In this document: piece by piece, positions 34,031 to 43,351 of the stretch
Layout of the letters: every line of letters starts with the position of its first letter
How positions within the stretch are numbered: the stretch's first letter is position 1
NCBI GenBank assembly: GCA_965279405.1
Contig: OZ257157.1
Location: 1,054,001-1,118,000, forward strand
Reading direction: 5' to 3'
DNA from: CBDDIP01 sp965279405
GTDB taxonomy: Bacteria > Actinomycetota > Acidimicrobiia > Acidimicrobiales > Ilumatobacteraceae
Length of the DNA: 64,000 bases
Notes under the pieces: model-generated
What the model was told of the DNA's origin: nothing
Database searches by the model: none
Seen by the model: only the letters and a program-made list of their open reading frames with translations
Made by a program: the position numbers and the translations under genes

Positions 34031-36546
34031 TCCATCGAACTCCACGGCGCCTCGCGTCGCTGGCGGTGCTCGCGCTCACCTCCGTGGTGGCACCGCTCGT
34101 CGTCTCCACCGCGCTCGCCGGCTCCGCCGGTGCAGCGCCACGACCGGAATCCGTCACTGCGGTCCAGCCGTCCCGGGTGCTCGACACCCGCTTCGGCATC
34201 GGCGCTCCGACCGGTCGGATCAACCCCGGCAACGTCGTCGCCGTGGCCGTCCCCGCGGCGTCCAACGTCGGTGCCCTGACCGTGACGGTGAACATCACCG
34301 CCACTGATGCCGCCGGCGCCGGGTACGTGCGTGCCTGGCCGTGCGGACAGGCCCAGCCGTCGACCTCGGTGCTCAACTTCACCTCCTCGCGCACGGTCGC
34401 CAACGCAGCGGTCGTCAAGCTCGGCCAGGGTCAGGTCTGTGTGGCCACCTCGGCCCCGGTCAACCTGGTCATCGACCTCATCGGCTGGGCAACCGGCACG
34501 GTGGACGTCACCGGCATCAACCCGGCCCGCCTCCTCGACACCCGGTCCAGCCGTGATCCGCTGTCGGCGGGTGCTGAACGGCGCCTCAAGGTCGCCGGCC
34601 GGTCCAGCATCGGCGGCAACGCGCAGAACGCCGTGCTGACGCTGACCGTCGACGACCCGGACCGGGCCGGCTGGGTGGTCGCCTACCCGTGCGGCCAGCC
34701 GACCAACGGCTCGACGGTCAACTTCGGCGCCCACGAAACGACCGCGAACACGACGATCGTCGGGCTCAGCGGCGGCGACGTGTGCTTGAAGTCGTTCATC
34801 GACACCGACCTCATCGTCGACGCCTACGGCTGGTCCGACGGCGCCGGCGACATGAAGATCCAAGCCCCGACCCGCATCCTCGACACTCGCGACAGCTCGG
34901 CCTGGTCGTTCGGCCCGGCGAAGTCGACGAGCAAGATCCAGCTGCGCGTCGCCGGCCGCGGTGGCGTGCCCACCAACGCTGCATCCGCCCTGCTCACGGT
35001 GACGGTTGCCGACGCCCGCGGCGACGGCTACGTCACCGTGTGGCCCTGCGACCAGGACATCCCCAACGCCTCGACCCTGAACACCTACACGGGTGCGCTC
35101 AAGTCGAACCTGGCGCTCGTCGAGCTGACGGCGACCGATGGCACGGCGTGCATCCAGTACACCTCGTCCAACCGCACGTCGACCAGCCTGATCGTCGATG
35201 CCATCGGTTGGATCGCGGGCGGTCCGGAGCGCGGTGCGCTGCCGACCACCCCGATCGCACCCGCCGAGCCGGTCATCCCCCCGGCACCGGAGAGCGAGGG
35301 CGGCTCGATCCCCAACACCGGCGGCTGCATCCTGGCCCTGGCACAGCAGCCGGCCACGATGGCCTTCTGCGAGACCTTCGACCGTCCGGCCGGCGTCGCC
35401 GGCACCCGGACGGGCGACCTCAACCCCACCCTGTGGGGCGTGTCACGCACCAACACCTACGTCAACATCGGCCAGCAGCAGTACAGCTGGTGGTTCAAGG
35501 CCTCGGGTGTGCCCGGTTGCGACATCGGCACGGCGCCCAATGACGTGCGCATCTGCAACGGTCGGGTGATCGAGGCCGTCAACGACGGTCACGAGTCGAA
35601 GACCAACCTGTCGATGTACCCCAAGCAGCCGTTCGACATCGCCGGCCGCACCGGCACCGTCTCCTTCGACGTCTCGGCCGACAGCCAGGGCCCGCACGCC
35701 GCATGGCCGGAGTTCTGGTGGACCGACCAGCCGGTCCCGACGCCTCACGGTGACACCGAGGGCTACAACGCCTCGGCTCGCAACTCGTTCGGCTTCGCCA
35801 TCGCCGGCTGCAACGGCGACAACACCCGCACCGGCATCACGATGATCGCGATCACCCGCAACTACGCCACGCAGAACCTCGGCCCGATCGAGCAGCTGGG
35901 TTGCGTGCTCAAGGGCTCCGCCACCGGGGCACTCAACCACTTCGAGGTGCGCATCAACGCCAACGGCGCCGAGATCTGGGCGACCGACGCCGGTCAGAGC
36001 CAGCTCAAGCTGCTGGCCAGGACATCGGTGAGCATGCCGCTCAGCCGTGGCGTGATCTGGCTCGAGGACCTGCACTACAACGCCTGCAAGTTCGACAGCC
36101 AGTGCGACCACGCCTTCGCCTGGGACAACGTCGCCTTCGACGGTCCCAAGCTGTACCGCGACCTCACCTTCGACGTGCCGGACGCCAACACCCCGGTCTC
36201 CAACGGTGTCACCAGCCTCGGCTACCGAGTCGGGCAGAGCCCGGTGAGCGTCCAGGTCCAGGGCGTCAACTGGGTGCACACCCCGGCGACCGCCTACGTC
36301 ACGCTGAACTGGGCGCCCAACGACACCACGGTGCCGATGGTCCGCATCAACGGCGGGCCGTGGCACTCGACGGCCTGGCCGTACGCCAACTTCCCACCGT
36401 TCTGGAAGTCGATCGCCATCCCGATCCCGCTCAGCGAGATCCGCACCGGCACCAACACGATCGAGTTCCAGCAACCCGGTGGCGCCCAGGACACGGTGAT
36501 CTGCAACATCAACCTGACGCTGATCAACGCTGCGCCGGTCCCGTGA
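34027..36546 (+). CDS. secreted beta-sandwich protein with three RLDTR repeats, copy 2 (839 aa)
   Basis: ATG 34027 (coupled to the leader ORF) gives a clean signal peptide ending AGSAGAAP. Residues about 45-400 contain three repeats of roughly 115 aa. They open VLDTR, LLDTR and ILDTR and end DLIGW, DAYGW and DAIGW, and each has a Cys pair (one in a W/Y-PC motif). A Pro-rich linker leads to the roughly 400-aa domain shared with 1042 and 36672. It is secreted with no visible anchor or sortase motif, unlike the other two copies. RLDTR repeats are common in large exported actinobacterial proteins of unknown function. A carbohydrate-binding role is inferred from the fold and location. Confidence 0.82.
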   Translation: MIHRTPRRLASLAVLALTSVVAPLVVSTALAGSAGAAPRPESVTAVQPSRVLDTRFGIGAPTGRINPGNVVAVAVPAASNVGALTVTVNITATDAAGAGYVRAWPCGQAQPSTSVLNFTSSRTVANAAVVKLGQGQVCVATSAPVNLVIDLIGWATGTVDVTGINPARLLDTRSSRDPLSAGAERRLKVAGRSSIGGNAQNAVLTLTVDDPDRAGWVVAYPCGQPTNGSTVNFGAHETTANTTIVGLSGGDVCLKSFIDTDLIVDAYGWSDGAGDMKIQAPTRILDTRDSSAWSFGPAKSTSKIQLRVAGRGGVPTNAASALLTVTVADARGDGYVTVWPCDQDIPNASTLNTYTGALKSNLALVELTATDGTACIQYTSSNRTSTSLIVDAIGWIAGGPERGALPTTPIAPAEPVIPPAPESEGGSIPNTGGCILALAQQPATMAFCETFDRPAGVAGTRTGDLNPTLWGVSRTNTYVNIGQQQYSWWFKASGVPGCDIGTAPNDVRICNGRVIEAVNDGHESKTNLSMYPKQPFDIAGRTGTVSFDVSADSQGPHAAWPEFWWTDQPVPTPHGDTEGYNASARNSFGFAIAGCNGDNTRTGITMIAITRNYATQNLGPIEQLGCVLKGSATGALNHFEVRINANGAEIWATDAGQSQLKLLARTSVSMPLSRGVIWLEDLHYNACKFDSQCDHAFAWDNVAFDGPKLYRDLTFDVPDANTPVSNGVTSLGYRVGQSPVSVQVQGVNWVHTPATAYVTLNWAPNDTTVPMVRINGGPWHSTAWPYANFPPFWKSIAIPIPLSEIRTGTNTIEFQQPGGAQDTVICNINLTLINAAPVP

Positions 36547-36580
36547 CCGGCAGCTGACCAGGACCACAACTGAACCATGC

Positions 36581-36613
36581 GCTCGGCCCGTCCGTATCAA
36601 GGACGGGCCGAGC
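36581..36613 (+). terminator. 13-bp perfect stem-loop between secreted copies 2 and 3
   Basis: Arms gctcggcccgtcc (36581-36593) and ggacgggccgagc (36601-36613) are perfectly complementary around the 7-nt loop gtatcaa. It lies 35 bp after the stop of copy 2. It has no T-run, but such GC-rich stems commonly act as terminators in actinobacteria. It would separate expression of copies 2 and 3. Confidence 0.7.
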
Positions 36614-36671
36614 CGCGTCATTGGCCCAAGATCCAGTGACGCAGCAGCCAGTGACGAGCAGGGAGAACGTG

Positions 36672-38153
36672 ATGCAACGACGGGCATGGATCGCACTCGG
36701 GCTGGTGGCCGTGCTGGTGACCGGCTGCGTCAGTGATGCCAAGGACTCCAGCGAGACGACGTCACGAGACGGCGACGGCAAGCAGGTCGAAGGGGTCGAC
36801 ACGCCGACCAGCGTCGACGACGGCGACGACGTCCCGATCGTCACCACCCCGGTGCCCGGTCCGACGACCACCCTCGCGCCCGGTGAGCCGCCGGTGACGC
36901 CCGAGGGCCAGCGGACGAACGGGACCGAGGGCTGCCGCATGGCGCTCGCCGAGGCGCCGATGGCGTTCTGCGAGACGTTCGACGAGCCCGCCGGTGTCGA
37001 AGGCACCCGCACCGGCGACCTCGACCCGATCCTGTGGGGCGTGTCGCGCACCAACACCTACGTCAACCTCGGCCAGGACCAGCACGGCTGGTGGTTCAAG
37101 GCATCGGGAATTCCCGGCTGCGACATCGGCACCGCACCGAACGACGTGCGCATCTGCAACGGTCGCGTCGTCGAGGCCGTGAACGACGGTCACGAGTCGA
37201 AGACCAACCTGTCGATGTACCCCAAGCAGCCGTTCGACATCGCCGGTCGCACCGGCACCGTGTCCTTCGACGTCTCGGCCGACGCCGAAGGCCCGCACGC
37301 CGCGTGGCCGGAGTTCTGGTGGACCGACCAGCCCGTGCCCACACCGCATGGAGACGGCGAGGGCTACAACGCTTCCGCTCGCAACTCGTTCGGGTTCGCC
37401 GTCGCCGGTTGCAACGGCGATCCGACGCGGACCTCGGTGACGATGATGGCCGTCACCCGCAACTACGTCACCCAGGACCTGGGGCCGATCAGCCAGCTCA
37501 ACTGCGTGCTCGAAGGATCGGCGACGGGCGATCTGAACCACTTCGAGGTGCGCATCAACGCCGACGGCGCCGAGATCTGGGCGACCGACGCCGGCCAGAC
37601 CGAGCTCAAGATCCTGGCCAGGACGACGGTGCAGATGCCACTGACCCGTGGCGTGATCTGGCTCGAGGACCTGCACTACAACGCCTGCAAGTTCGACAGC
37701 CAGTGCGACCACGCCTTCGCCTGGGACAACGTCGCCTTCGACGGCCCGACGCCGTACCGCGACCTCACCTTCGACGTGCCCGACGCCAACGAGGCCATCA
37801 AGGACGGCGTCACGTCGCTCGGCTACCTCGTCACGCAGGACGCGATCAAGGTGACCACGGCACCGGTCTTCACCGAGCAGACCCCGAAGTCGGCGTTCGT
37901 CGCCTTCAACTGGGCGCCGAACGACACGACCGTGCCGCTGGTTCGGGTGAACGGCGGCCCGTGGCACGAGACCGCATGGCCGTACCCCGACTTCCCGCCG
38001 TTCTGGAAGAGCATCGCCGTCGAGGTCCCCTTCGACGAGATCAAGGACGGCCCGAACACGATCGAGTTCAAGCAGCCCGACGGCGCTCGCGACACGGTCG
38101 TGTGCAACATCAACATCATCCTGATCGCCGCTGCGCCCGTTCCCGTACCCTGA
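36672..38153 (+). CDS. secreted beta-sandwich lipoprotein, copy 3 (493 aa)
   Basis: ATG 36672 follows GGGAGA by 6-7 nt and encodes MQRRAWIALGLVAVLVTGC, a textbook lipoprotein signal (lipobox LVTGC, Cys19). An acidic, Ser/Thr/Pro-rich linker precedes the shared 400-aa domain starting GCRMALAEAPMAFCETFD. The C-terminal part diverges more from copies 1 and 2 (EAIKDGVTSLGYLVTQDAIKV). A 62-bp stretch (37116-37177) is identical to copy 1 (1630-1691), indicating recent duplication or conversion. The next gene starts 6 bp after its stop, so it may be co-transcribed with the acyltransferase. Confidence 0.82.
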   Translation: MQRRAWIALGLVAVLVTGCVSDAKDSSETTSRDGDGKQVEGVDTPTSVDDGDDVPIVTTPVPGPTTTLAPGEPPVTPEGQRTNGTEGCRMALAEAPMAFCETFDEPAGVEGTRTGDLDPILWGVSRTNTYVNLGQDQHGWWFKASGIPGCDIGTAPNDVRICNGRVVEAVNDGHESKTNLSMYPKQPFDIAGRTGTVSFDVSADAEGPHAAWPEFWWTDQPVPTPHGDGEGYNASARNSFGFAVAGCNGDPTRTSVTMMAVTRNYVTQDLGPISQLNCVLEGSATGDLNHFEVRINADGAEIWATDAGQTELKILARTTVQMPLTRGVIWLEDLHYNACKFDSQCDHAFAWDNVAFDGPTPYRDLTFDVPDANEAIKDGVTSLGYLVTQDAIKVTTAPVFTEQTPKSAFVAFNWAPNDTTVPLVRVNGGPWHETAWPYPDFPPFWKSIAVEVPFDEIKDGPNTIEFKQPDGARDTVVCNINIILIAAAPVPVP

Positions 38154-38159
38154 GCAGCC

Positions 38160-38783
38160 ATGCAACCGACCGTGACGGACCCCGCAGGGGAAGGCGACGA
38201 GCCGTGGTCGGATCCGCGCGGCACCACACGCGCGCAGCGGCTGCGGTGGACCGTGGTCGAGGACTTCGCCAACCTGCAACTGGTGCTGCGCGTCACGACG
38301 CTGCCGGCGCGGGTGCTGCCCCACTACGCGATGCGCCGCCTGCGCACCGGGCTGCTGCGGCTGGCCCGCTGGAACATCGGGCACGGCACCGTGCTGTTCG
38401 GGGTGCCGACCGTCTACGGCCGGGGGCCGATCCGCTCGCGACTCGTGATCGGCCGCAACTCGTGCATCAGCGTCGACTGCACGTTCGAGCTCAACGGACG
38501 GGTGACGATCGGTGACCGCGTCGCGCTCGGCCACGAGGTGATGGTGCTCACCACGAGCCACCGCATCGGCAAGCGCGAGGAGCGGGCCGGCTCCACGCTG
38601 GAGGGTGACGTGACCATCGGCGACGGGGCGTGGCTCGGTGCTCGCTGCACGATCCTGCCCGGCGTCACCGTCGGCGAGGGTGCGGTGGTCTCTGCCGGCG
38701 CGGTCGTCAACAAGAACGTGCCGCCGAACACCGTCGTCGCCGGCGTCCCGGCGACGGTCGTGGTCAAGCGCCTGCCCGGCTGA
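38160..38783 (+). CDS. left-handed beta-helix (hexapeptide) acyltransferase (207 aa)
   Basis: An O- or N-acyltransferase of the CysE/LacA/MaeB-type trimer family. About 80 hydrophilic to amphipathic residues precede the hexapeptide repeats (VTIGDRVALGHEVMVL, VTIGDGAWLGARCTIL, VTVGEGAVVSAGAVV). TSHRIGKREER supplies the catalytic-type His region, and the tail NVPPNTVVAGVPATVV is diagnostic. It probably acetylates a sugar of the polymer. It follows secreted copy 3 by 6 bp. Confidence 0.9.
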   Translation: MQPTVTDPAGEGDEPWSDPRGTTRAQRLRWTVVEDFANLQLVLRVTTLPARVLPHYAMRRLRTGLLRLARWNIGHGTVLFGVPTVYGRGPIRSRLVIGRNSCISVDCTFELNGRVTIGDRVALGHEVMVLTTSHRIGKREERAGSTLEGDVTIGDGAWLGARCTILPGVTVGEGAVVSAGAVVNKNVPPNTVVAGVPATVVVKRLPG

Positions 38784-38789
38784 CGGAAT

Positions 38790-38803
38790 GGGCCGTTCGG
38801 CCC
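38790..38803. repeat. short inverted repeat gggccg-tt-cggccc
   Basis: A perfect 6-bp-arm palindrome lies 6 bp after the acyltransferase stop, in the 105-bp gap before the PhyH gene. It may be a weak terminator or an operator for the next gene. Confidence 0.35.
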
Positions 38804-38888
38804 TGACGACCAGGTCGTTCGCACTGATATCGTCGCTCTGGAGCTCGTCGGGACGACCGGCGAGATCACGGATGAAAGGCACGCGCTG

Positions 38889-39692
38889 GTGACGACGGAG
38901 ACCACCATCGACCAGACGGACGAGTGCAGGCGAGCACTCGACGACGACGGGTTCGTGATCTTTCGCGGGGTCGTCAGCCGTGACAGCCTCGACGAGCTGC
39001 ACGCGGCGCTCGACGCCGAGTACGCACGCCTCGCGGCGGCCGGCAAGCTGACCGTCGGCGGCGGCTCGTTCAGCGGTCACCTCAACTGCTTCCCCGGTGA
39101 GGCCGCACGTTCGATCTACGAGCAGCTCGTCCGGGCCGGCATCCCCGAGCTGGTGCGTTCGATCCGGCCGGACCTGGCCGATCGGCCCCGGCTGACCCTG
39201 AACTACAACCTGCCCGGCAGCGTCGCCCAGCACTACCACATGGACGGCGTGTACACGGAGGACTTCCTGATCTGCAACGTCGCCGTCGTCGACACCGACC
39301 TCGTCAACGGCGCCCTCGACGTGCTGCCGGCCACGAACCAGCAGTTCTACCCGTTCTGGAAGTACGCGCTGCAGCGCAAGCGGCGGCTCACCCACCGCGT
39401 GCCGTTGCAGCAGGGTGACGTCGTGCTGCGTCGCTCCACCCTCTGGCACCGGGGCATGCCCAACCGCAGTGCCGCCGCCCGGCCGATGCTCGCCGTCACG
39501 TACGGCGAGACGACGGAGGCGAACGCCGACGTGTTCGGCCCGAACGACGGCGGGATCATCTTCTACCCGAACTGGTTCCGGCCCACCCGGCTCGGCCGGC
39601 TCCGTGAGCGCGTGTTCGTGACCGCGCCGATCAGCTACTCCGCCTACCGGTTCGCCCGCTCGCTGTACGGGAAGAAGGGCTACTCCTCGTAG
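38889..39692 (+). CDS. phytanoyl-CoA dioxygenase (PhyH) family oxygenase (267 aa)
   Basis: A second Fe(II)/2-oxoglutarate oxygenase. HYHMDGVYTED gives His117 and Asp119, LWHRGMPNRS gives the distal His187, and the Arg nearby is the likely co-substrate contact. The N-terminal DDDGFVIFRGVVSRDSLDEL is the PhyH opening. GTG 38889 follows AAAGG by about 10 nt. It starts a forward run with the aldo/keto reductase and FAD oxidoreductase. Together they look like a redox-tailoring set for a sugar or cyclitol. The substrate is not known. Confidence 0.87.
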   Translation: MTTETTIDQTDECRRALDDDGFVIFRGVVSRDSLDELHAALDAEYARLAAAGKLTVGGGSFSGHLNCFPGEAARSIYEQLVRAGIPELVRSIRPDLADRPRLTLNYNLPGSVAQHYHMDGVYTEDFLICNVAVVDTDLVNGALDVLPATNQQFYPFWKYALQRKRRLTHRVPLQQGDVVLRRSTLWHRGMPNRSAAARPMLAVTYGETTEANADVFGPNDGGIIFYPNWFRPTRLGRLRERVFVTAPISYSAYRFARSLYGKKGYSS

Positions 39693-39720
39693 CCCGGCGG
39701 ACCAACGGCTGATCACTTCG

Positions 39721-40671
39721 ATGGACGTCGGCAACCTGCGCGGCACCGACCTGACCGTGTCGCGTCTGGGCATGGGGTGCGTCAAGCTGGGCAGCACTCG
39801 CGCCCGCCACGGGAGGCGTGACGCGGTGCGCCTGGTGCACGCCGCCGTGGATGCCGGGATCCGCATGTTCGACACGGCCGACGCCTACGGCTCGGGCACC
39901 AGCGAGCTGGTCCTCGGTGAGGCGCTGGCCGGTCGTGACGATGTGGTGGTCGCCACCAAGGTCGGCTACCGGTTCGACGAACGTCGTCCGGGTCTGGCCT
40001 CCGACGTCGTCGGCGCCGTCGCCCGACGGCTGGGTCGCGGCGTGCGCCCGTACAGCGAGCAGGACTTCTCGGTCGCCGGCGTCGAGCGCGCGGTGGTCGC
40101 CAGCCTGCGCCGGTTGCGGCGCGACCACCTCGACCTCCTGCAGTTCCACGGTCCGCCGATCGCTTCCTCGTCCGATCTGCCCGAGGCGGTGCAGCGGCTG
40201 ATCGACGCCGGCACCGTTCGCTGGTTCGGCGTCGGCTGCGAGCGACTCGACGTCGCCGACTCGTGGGTCGGGGTCCACGGGTTGGCCTCGATCCAGCTGC
40301 CGTTCGGCGTGCTCGACCCGCAGGCTGCGACCGGGGCGATCGCCGTGGCTCACCAGCGCAACGTCGGCGTCATCGCCCGAGGCGTGCTCGGCGGCGGGAT
40401 CCTGGCGCGCGCGGAGCGCGGCGAGCCGACGGGACTGGACGCCGTGCGCGCCGCCCACGTCGAGCAGTTGCAGCGCCGTGCCGCCGAGTCCGGCGTCGAT
40501 CTGCTGCAGCTGGCCATGTGGTTCGGCCGCCATCGCGCCGAGCCCGACGTGGTGCTGATCGGCATGTCCACCGAGGAGCAGGTGATCGACACGATCCGCC
40601 GCTTCGACGCCGCACTCCCGGCTGGTCCCCTGCTCGACGAGATCCGGGCGATCGTCGAGGACGGGGCATGA
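39721..40671 (+). CDS. aldo/keto reductase (316 aa)
   Basis: An NADP-dependent (beta/alpha)8 barrel reductase with the full tetrad: Asp51 and Tyr56 (FDTADAYGSG), Lys80 (VVATKVGY) and His143 (LLQFHGPP). The C-terminal GMSTEEQVIDTI is the cofactor-phosphate region. Length is normal. Its stop overlaps the next ATG (ATGA), so it is coupled to the FAD oxidoreductase and likely reduces the keto product of that enzyme or its inverse. This pairing suggests an oxidation-reduction epimerisation, an inference. Confidence 0.9.
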   Translation: MDVGNLRGTDLTVSRLGMGCVKLGSTRARHGRRDAVRLVHAAVDAGIRMFDTADAYGSGTSELVLGEALAGRDDVVVATKVGYRFDERRPGLASDVVGAVARRLGRGVRPYSEQDFSVAGVERAVVASLRRLRRDHLDLLQFHGPPIASSSDLPEAVQRLIDAGTVRWFGVGCERLDVADSWVGVHGLASIQLPFGVLDPQAATGAIAVAHQRNVGVIARGVLGGGILARAERGEPTGLDAVRAAHVEQLQRRAAESGVDLLQLAMWFGRHRAEPDVVLIGMSTEEQVIDTIRRFDAALPAGPLLDEIRAIVEDGA

Positions 40672-42155
40672 GCACCCGAACGGATTCGCGGTTCGACGAC
40701 TCCGAGCGGGTCATCGTCGTCGGCAGCGGGCCCGCCGGCGCCATGGCCGCGCTCGAACTGGTGCGAGCCGGGGTGCCGGTGACGATGCTCGAGTCCGGTC
40801 TGCGACCGCCGAGCGGGATCATCGTGCGCGCCGCCGGTCAGACGCTGCTGCGGCGGCGTGCGGGCGGCGACCTCCTGTCCCGTCGCCACGTTGCCGTCGG
40901 CGACCGCGACACGGAGTGGTGGAGCAGCCTCAGCCCGGGCGGGTTGTCGAACTACTGGACGGCCGCCGTGCCGAGGTTCGCCCCGGCCGACTTCCACGAC
41001 GGGGCGCGGCTCGACGAGCGGTTCCGCTGGCCGGTGACCTACGACGACCTGGCCCCGTTCTACGACGTCGCCGAAGACCAGCTGTCGATCACCGCACCGA
41101 CGACGGCGGTGCCGCTCGTTCCCGCCGGTCGGTCGCGCTACCGCCGCGACCTGCCCGCCGACTGGAAGCGCACCTTCTCGACGCAGCACACCGACGAGCT
41201 GACCGTGCTGGCGCTGGCCCGCGGGGCGAAGTGGATGATCGCCCGCCGCGGTTCGGAGTTCAACAGCTACCACGTGATCGTCGCCCCGATGCTGTCCAAC
41301 GCCTCGTTCGAGCTGCGCGTGGGCACGCACGTGCGCCGCCTCGCCACGGCTGCCGACGGCACGGTGATCGGCGTCGAGTGCACCGATCGGACGAGCGGGC
41401 AGTCGTCGGTGGTGCGGGGCCGTGCCGTCGTGCTGGCCGCCGGCACCGTGGACACAGCGCGCATCATGCTGTCGTCGACGTCGTCGGCGTGGCCGGACGG
41501 TGTCGGCAACCAGCACGGCCTGGTCGGCCGCTACCTCCACGACCACACACGCGAGTGGTGGCCGGTCGACCTCGACCGGTCGCTGACCCTGCTCGATCAC
41601 CCGCTGTACCTCACCCGTGAGGCGCACGAGCTGACCGAGCCGTTGAGCGGTGCGTCGGCGACCATCGGTCTGGCGTCGCCGCGCGATCGCCTGCTGACCT
41701 ACCTCGGTCGAGCCGGACGACGGTTCGGCGTCCAGGTGTTCGGCACGATGGTGCCCCACGAGGAGCATCGGGTGACGTTGTCGGCGTCTCGCCTCGACGA
41801 CTTCGGCAACCCGGTCGTTGAGCTCGACGTCGCCTACGACGACCGGACGCTGCAGGTGCTCGCCCGGATGAAGGAGCGCTTCACCGAGGTGTTCGCGGAC
41901 GTCGGCATCGCGGCGAGGATCGAGCCCGTGGACTGGACGCCACGACCGGGCTCGTCGGTGCACTTCGCCGGATCGGTGCGCATGCACGATCGTCCCGAAC
42001 TAGGGGTGGTCGATCGCTGGAACCGGGTGCACGGCCTGGAGAACGTGCTCGTGACCGACATGAGCTGCTTCACCACGAACCCGGAGAAGAACCCGACGTT
42101 GACGGCGATGGCGCTGGCTGCGCGGGCAGCGCGTCAGCTCGCCGCGTCGCGGTAG
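40668..42155 (+). CDS. GMC-type FAD-dependent oxidoreductase (495 aa)
   Basis: An FAD enzyme of the glucose-methanol-choline clan. RVIVVGSGPAGAMAALELV (15-33) binds FAD. LSPGGLSNYWTAAVPRF is the flavin-attachment-like loop, and SVHFAGSVRMHD with CFTTNPEKNPTLTAMALAARAA is the C-terminal FAD/active-site region. This subgroup includes sugar 3- and C5-oxidases. Coupled translation with the aldo/keto reductase and closeness to the PhyH oxygenase suggest carbohydrate oxidation. The 3' end overlaps the convergent GT gene by 22 bp. Confidence 0.87.
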   Translation: MSTRTDSRFDDSERVIVVGSGPAGAMAALELVRAGVPVTMLESGLRPPSGIIVRAAGQTLLRRRAGGDLLSRRHVAVGDRDTEWWSSLSPGGLSNYWTAAVPRFAPADFHDGARLDERFRWPVTYDDLAPFYDVAEDQLSITAPTTAVPLVPAGRSRYRRDLPADWKRTFSTQHTDELTVLALARGAKWMIARRGSEFNSYHVIVAPMLSNASFELRVGTHVRRLATAADGTVIGVECTDRTSGQSSVVRGRAVVLAAGTVDTARIMLSSTSSAWPDGVGNQHGLVGRYLHDHTREWWPVDLDRSLTLLDHPLYLTREAHELTEPLSGASATIGLASPRDRLLTYLGRAGRRFGVQVFGTMVPHEEHRVTLSASRLDDFGNPVVELDVAYDDRTLQVLARMKERFTEVFADVGIAARIEPVDWTPRPGSSVHFAGSVRMHDRPELGVVDRWNRVHGLENVLVTDMSCFTTNPEKNPTLTAMALAARAARQLAASR

Positions 42156-43297
42156 ATCGCGGCGACGTCGGCGGCCAGCCGTTCCGGTTGGAACTCGGTC
42201 GCGACGCGTGCCACGCCCGCCGCTCCCAGTCGGGCCCGCAGGGTGGGGTCGGCTGCGAGCCGGACGAGGTGGGCGGCCAGCGCGTCGACGTCGCCCTGCG
42301 CGCTGAGCAGCCCGGTGACGCCGTCCACCACGACCTCCGGTGTGCCGCCGTCGTTGGTCGCCACGACCGGACGCCCGAGCGCCATCGCTTCGAGGAAGAC
42401 GAGGCCGAACGGCTCCTCCACGCTCGGCATGACGAAGACGTCGCAGGCGGCGATGAACCGGTGCGCGTCCGCCCGAAAGCCGGTGAACCGGACGCGCGAC
42501 GTGATGCCCAGGTTGTTGGCGAGCTGCTCGAGCATGGCGCGCTGCCCGTCGTCCTGACCGACGACCAGCAGGATCGCATCAGGCACCCGTTCGACGGCGA
42601 TGGCGAAGGCGCGCAGCAGGAGGTCGTGGCCCTTCCACTCGTTGATGCGGGCCACGATGCACAGCAGGACGGCCGCGTCGTCGATCTCCAGCTCCCGACA
42701 GATCGCCGCTCGATCGCCTGTCGCCTGTGCCGTCGTCGAGATCCCCGTCGCGGCGGCGTCGTGGGGCGCCAGCGCGTTGAGCGCGACGACGACGCGCTCG
42801 GGCCGGTAGCCCTGCTCCACCGCTGATGTGGCGACGAACCGGGAGATGGCGAGGAGGCGATCGGCGCGACGCATCACCGTCCGCGTCGGCCGGCTGAACC
42901 AGTCCGCCACCTTGACGTGGAGGTGCACGACGAGCGCCGCGCCGCTGAGGCGGGCGACGAGGTAGGCCATCACCGACTCGCGGGCCTTCTCGGTGCAGTG
43001 GATGACGGCGATGTGGTTGCGCCGCGCGTACCGCACGAGCCGCAGCAACGACATCGCCGCCGCCGGCCCGTCGACGAGCACCGCTCGCGCCCCCATCCGG
43101 CGCGGGCCGAATCGAGCGTCGATCACGTGCACCCCGGCGATCTCACCGAAGACCCGTGCTGTGGCCGACGGATCGTCGATCGTGCCCGGGTCGGCTGCGG
43201 CGTGGACGTCGATGCCGAGCGCTGGGAGGTGGCGCATGATGCTGGCGTGGACCTGCGCGTCCGCCGCGTAGCGAGTACCGGACTGGACGAACATCAC
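42134..43297 (-). CDS. GT4 family glycosyltransferase (387 aa)
   Basis: A GT-B transferase: AVIHCTEKARESVMAYLVARL, LLCIVARINEWKGHDLLLRAF, VVGQDDGQRAML and EEPFGLVFLEAMALGRPVVATNDGG split around the E-x7-E region. The start is GTG 43297 or the adjacent ATG 43294, and neither has a clear ribosome-binding site. It is divergent from the Asp-box lipoprotein gene across 54 bp. Donor and acceptor are unknown. Confidence 0.87.
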   Translation of the reverse strand: MMFVQSGTRYAADAQVHASIMRHLPALGIDVHAAADPGTIDDPSATARVFGEIAGVHVIDARFGPRRMGARAVLVDGPAAAMSLLRLVRYARRNHIAVIHCTEKARESVMAYLVARLSGAALVVHLHVKVADWFSRPTRTVMRRADRLLAISRFVATSAVEQGYRPERVVVALNALAPHDAAATGISTTAQATGDRAAICRELEIDDAAVLLCIVARINEWKGHDLLLRAFAIAVERVPDAILLVVGQDDGQRAMLEQLANNLGITSRVRFTGFRADAHRFIAACDVFVMPSVEEPFGLVFLEAMALGRPVVATNDGGTPEVVVDGVTGLLSAQGDVDALAAHLVRLAADPTLRARLGAAGVARVATEFQPERLAADVAAIYRDAAS

Positions 43298-43351
43298 GGC
43301 GAGCCGGGCGTCGTTGGAGCGGTTCCGGGCGATGCCCGAAACCTAGCGTCG

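Noticed and set aside
36762..39875. 1037-codon open frame on the reverse strand
   Set aside because: It lies antisense to the secreted copy 3, acyltransferase and PhyH genes, is full of Arg/Val/Gly/His typical of GC-rich shadow frames, and has no recognisable domain or ribosome-binding site.
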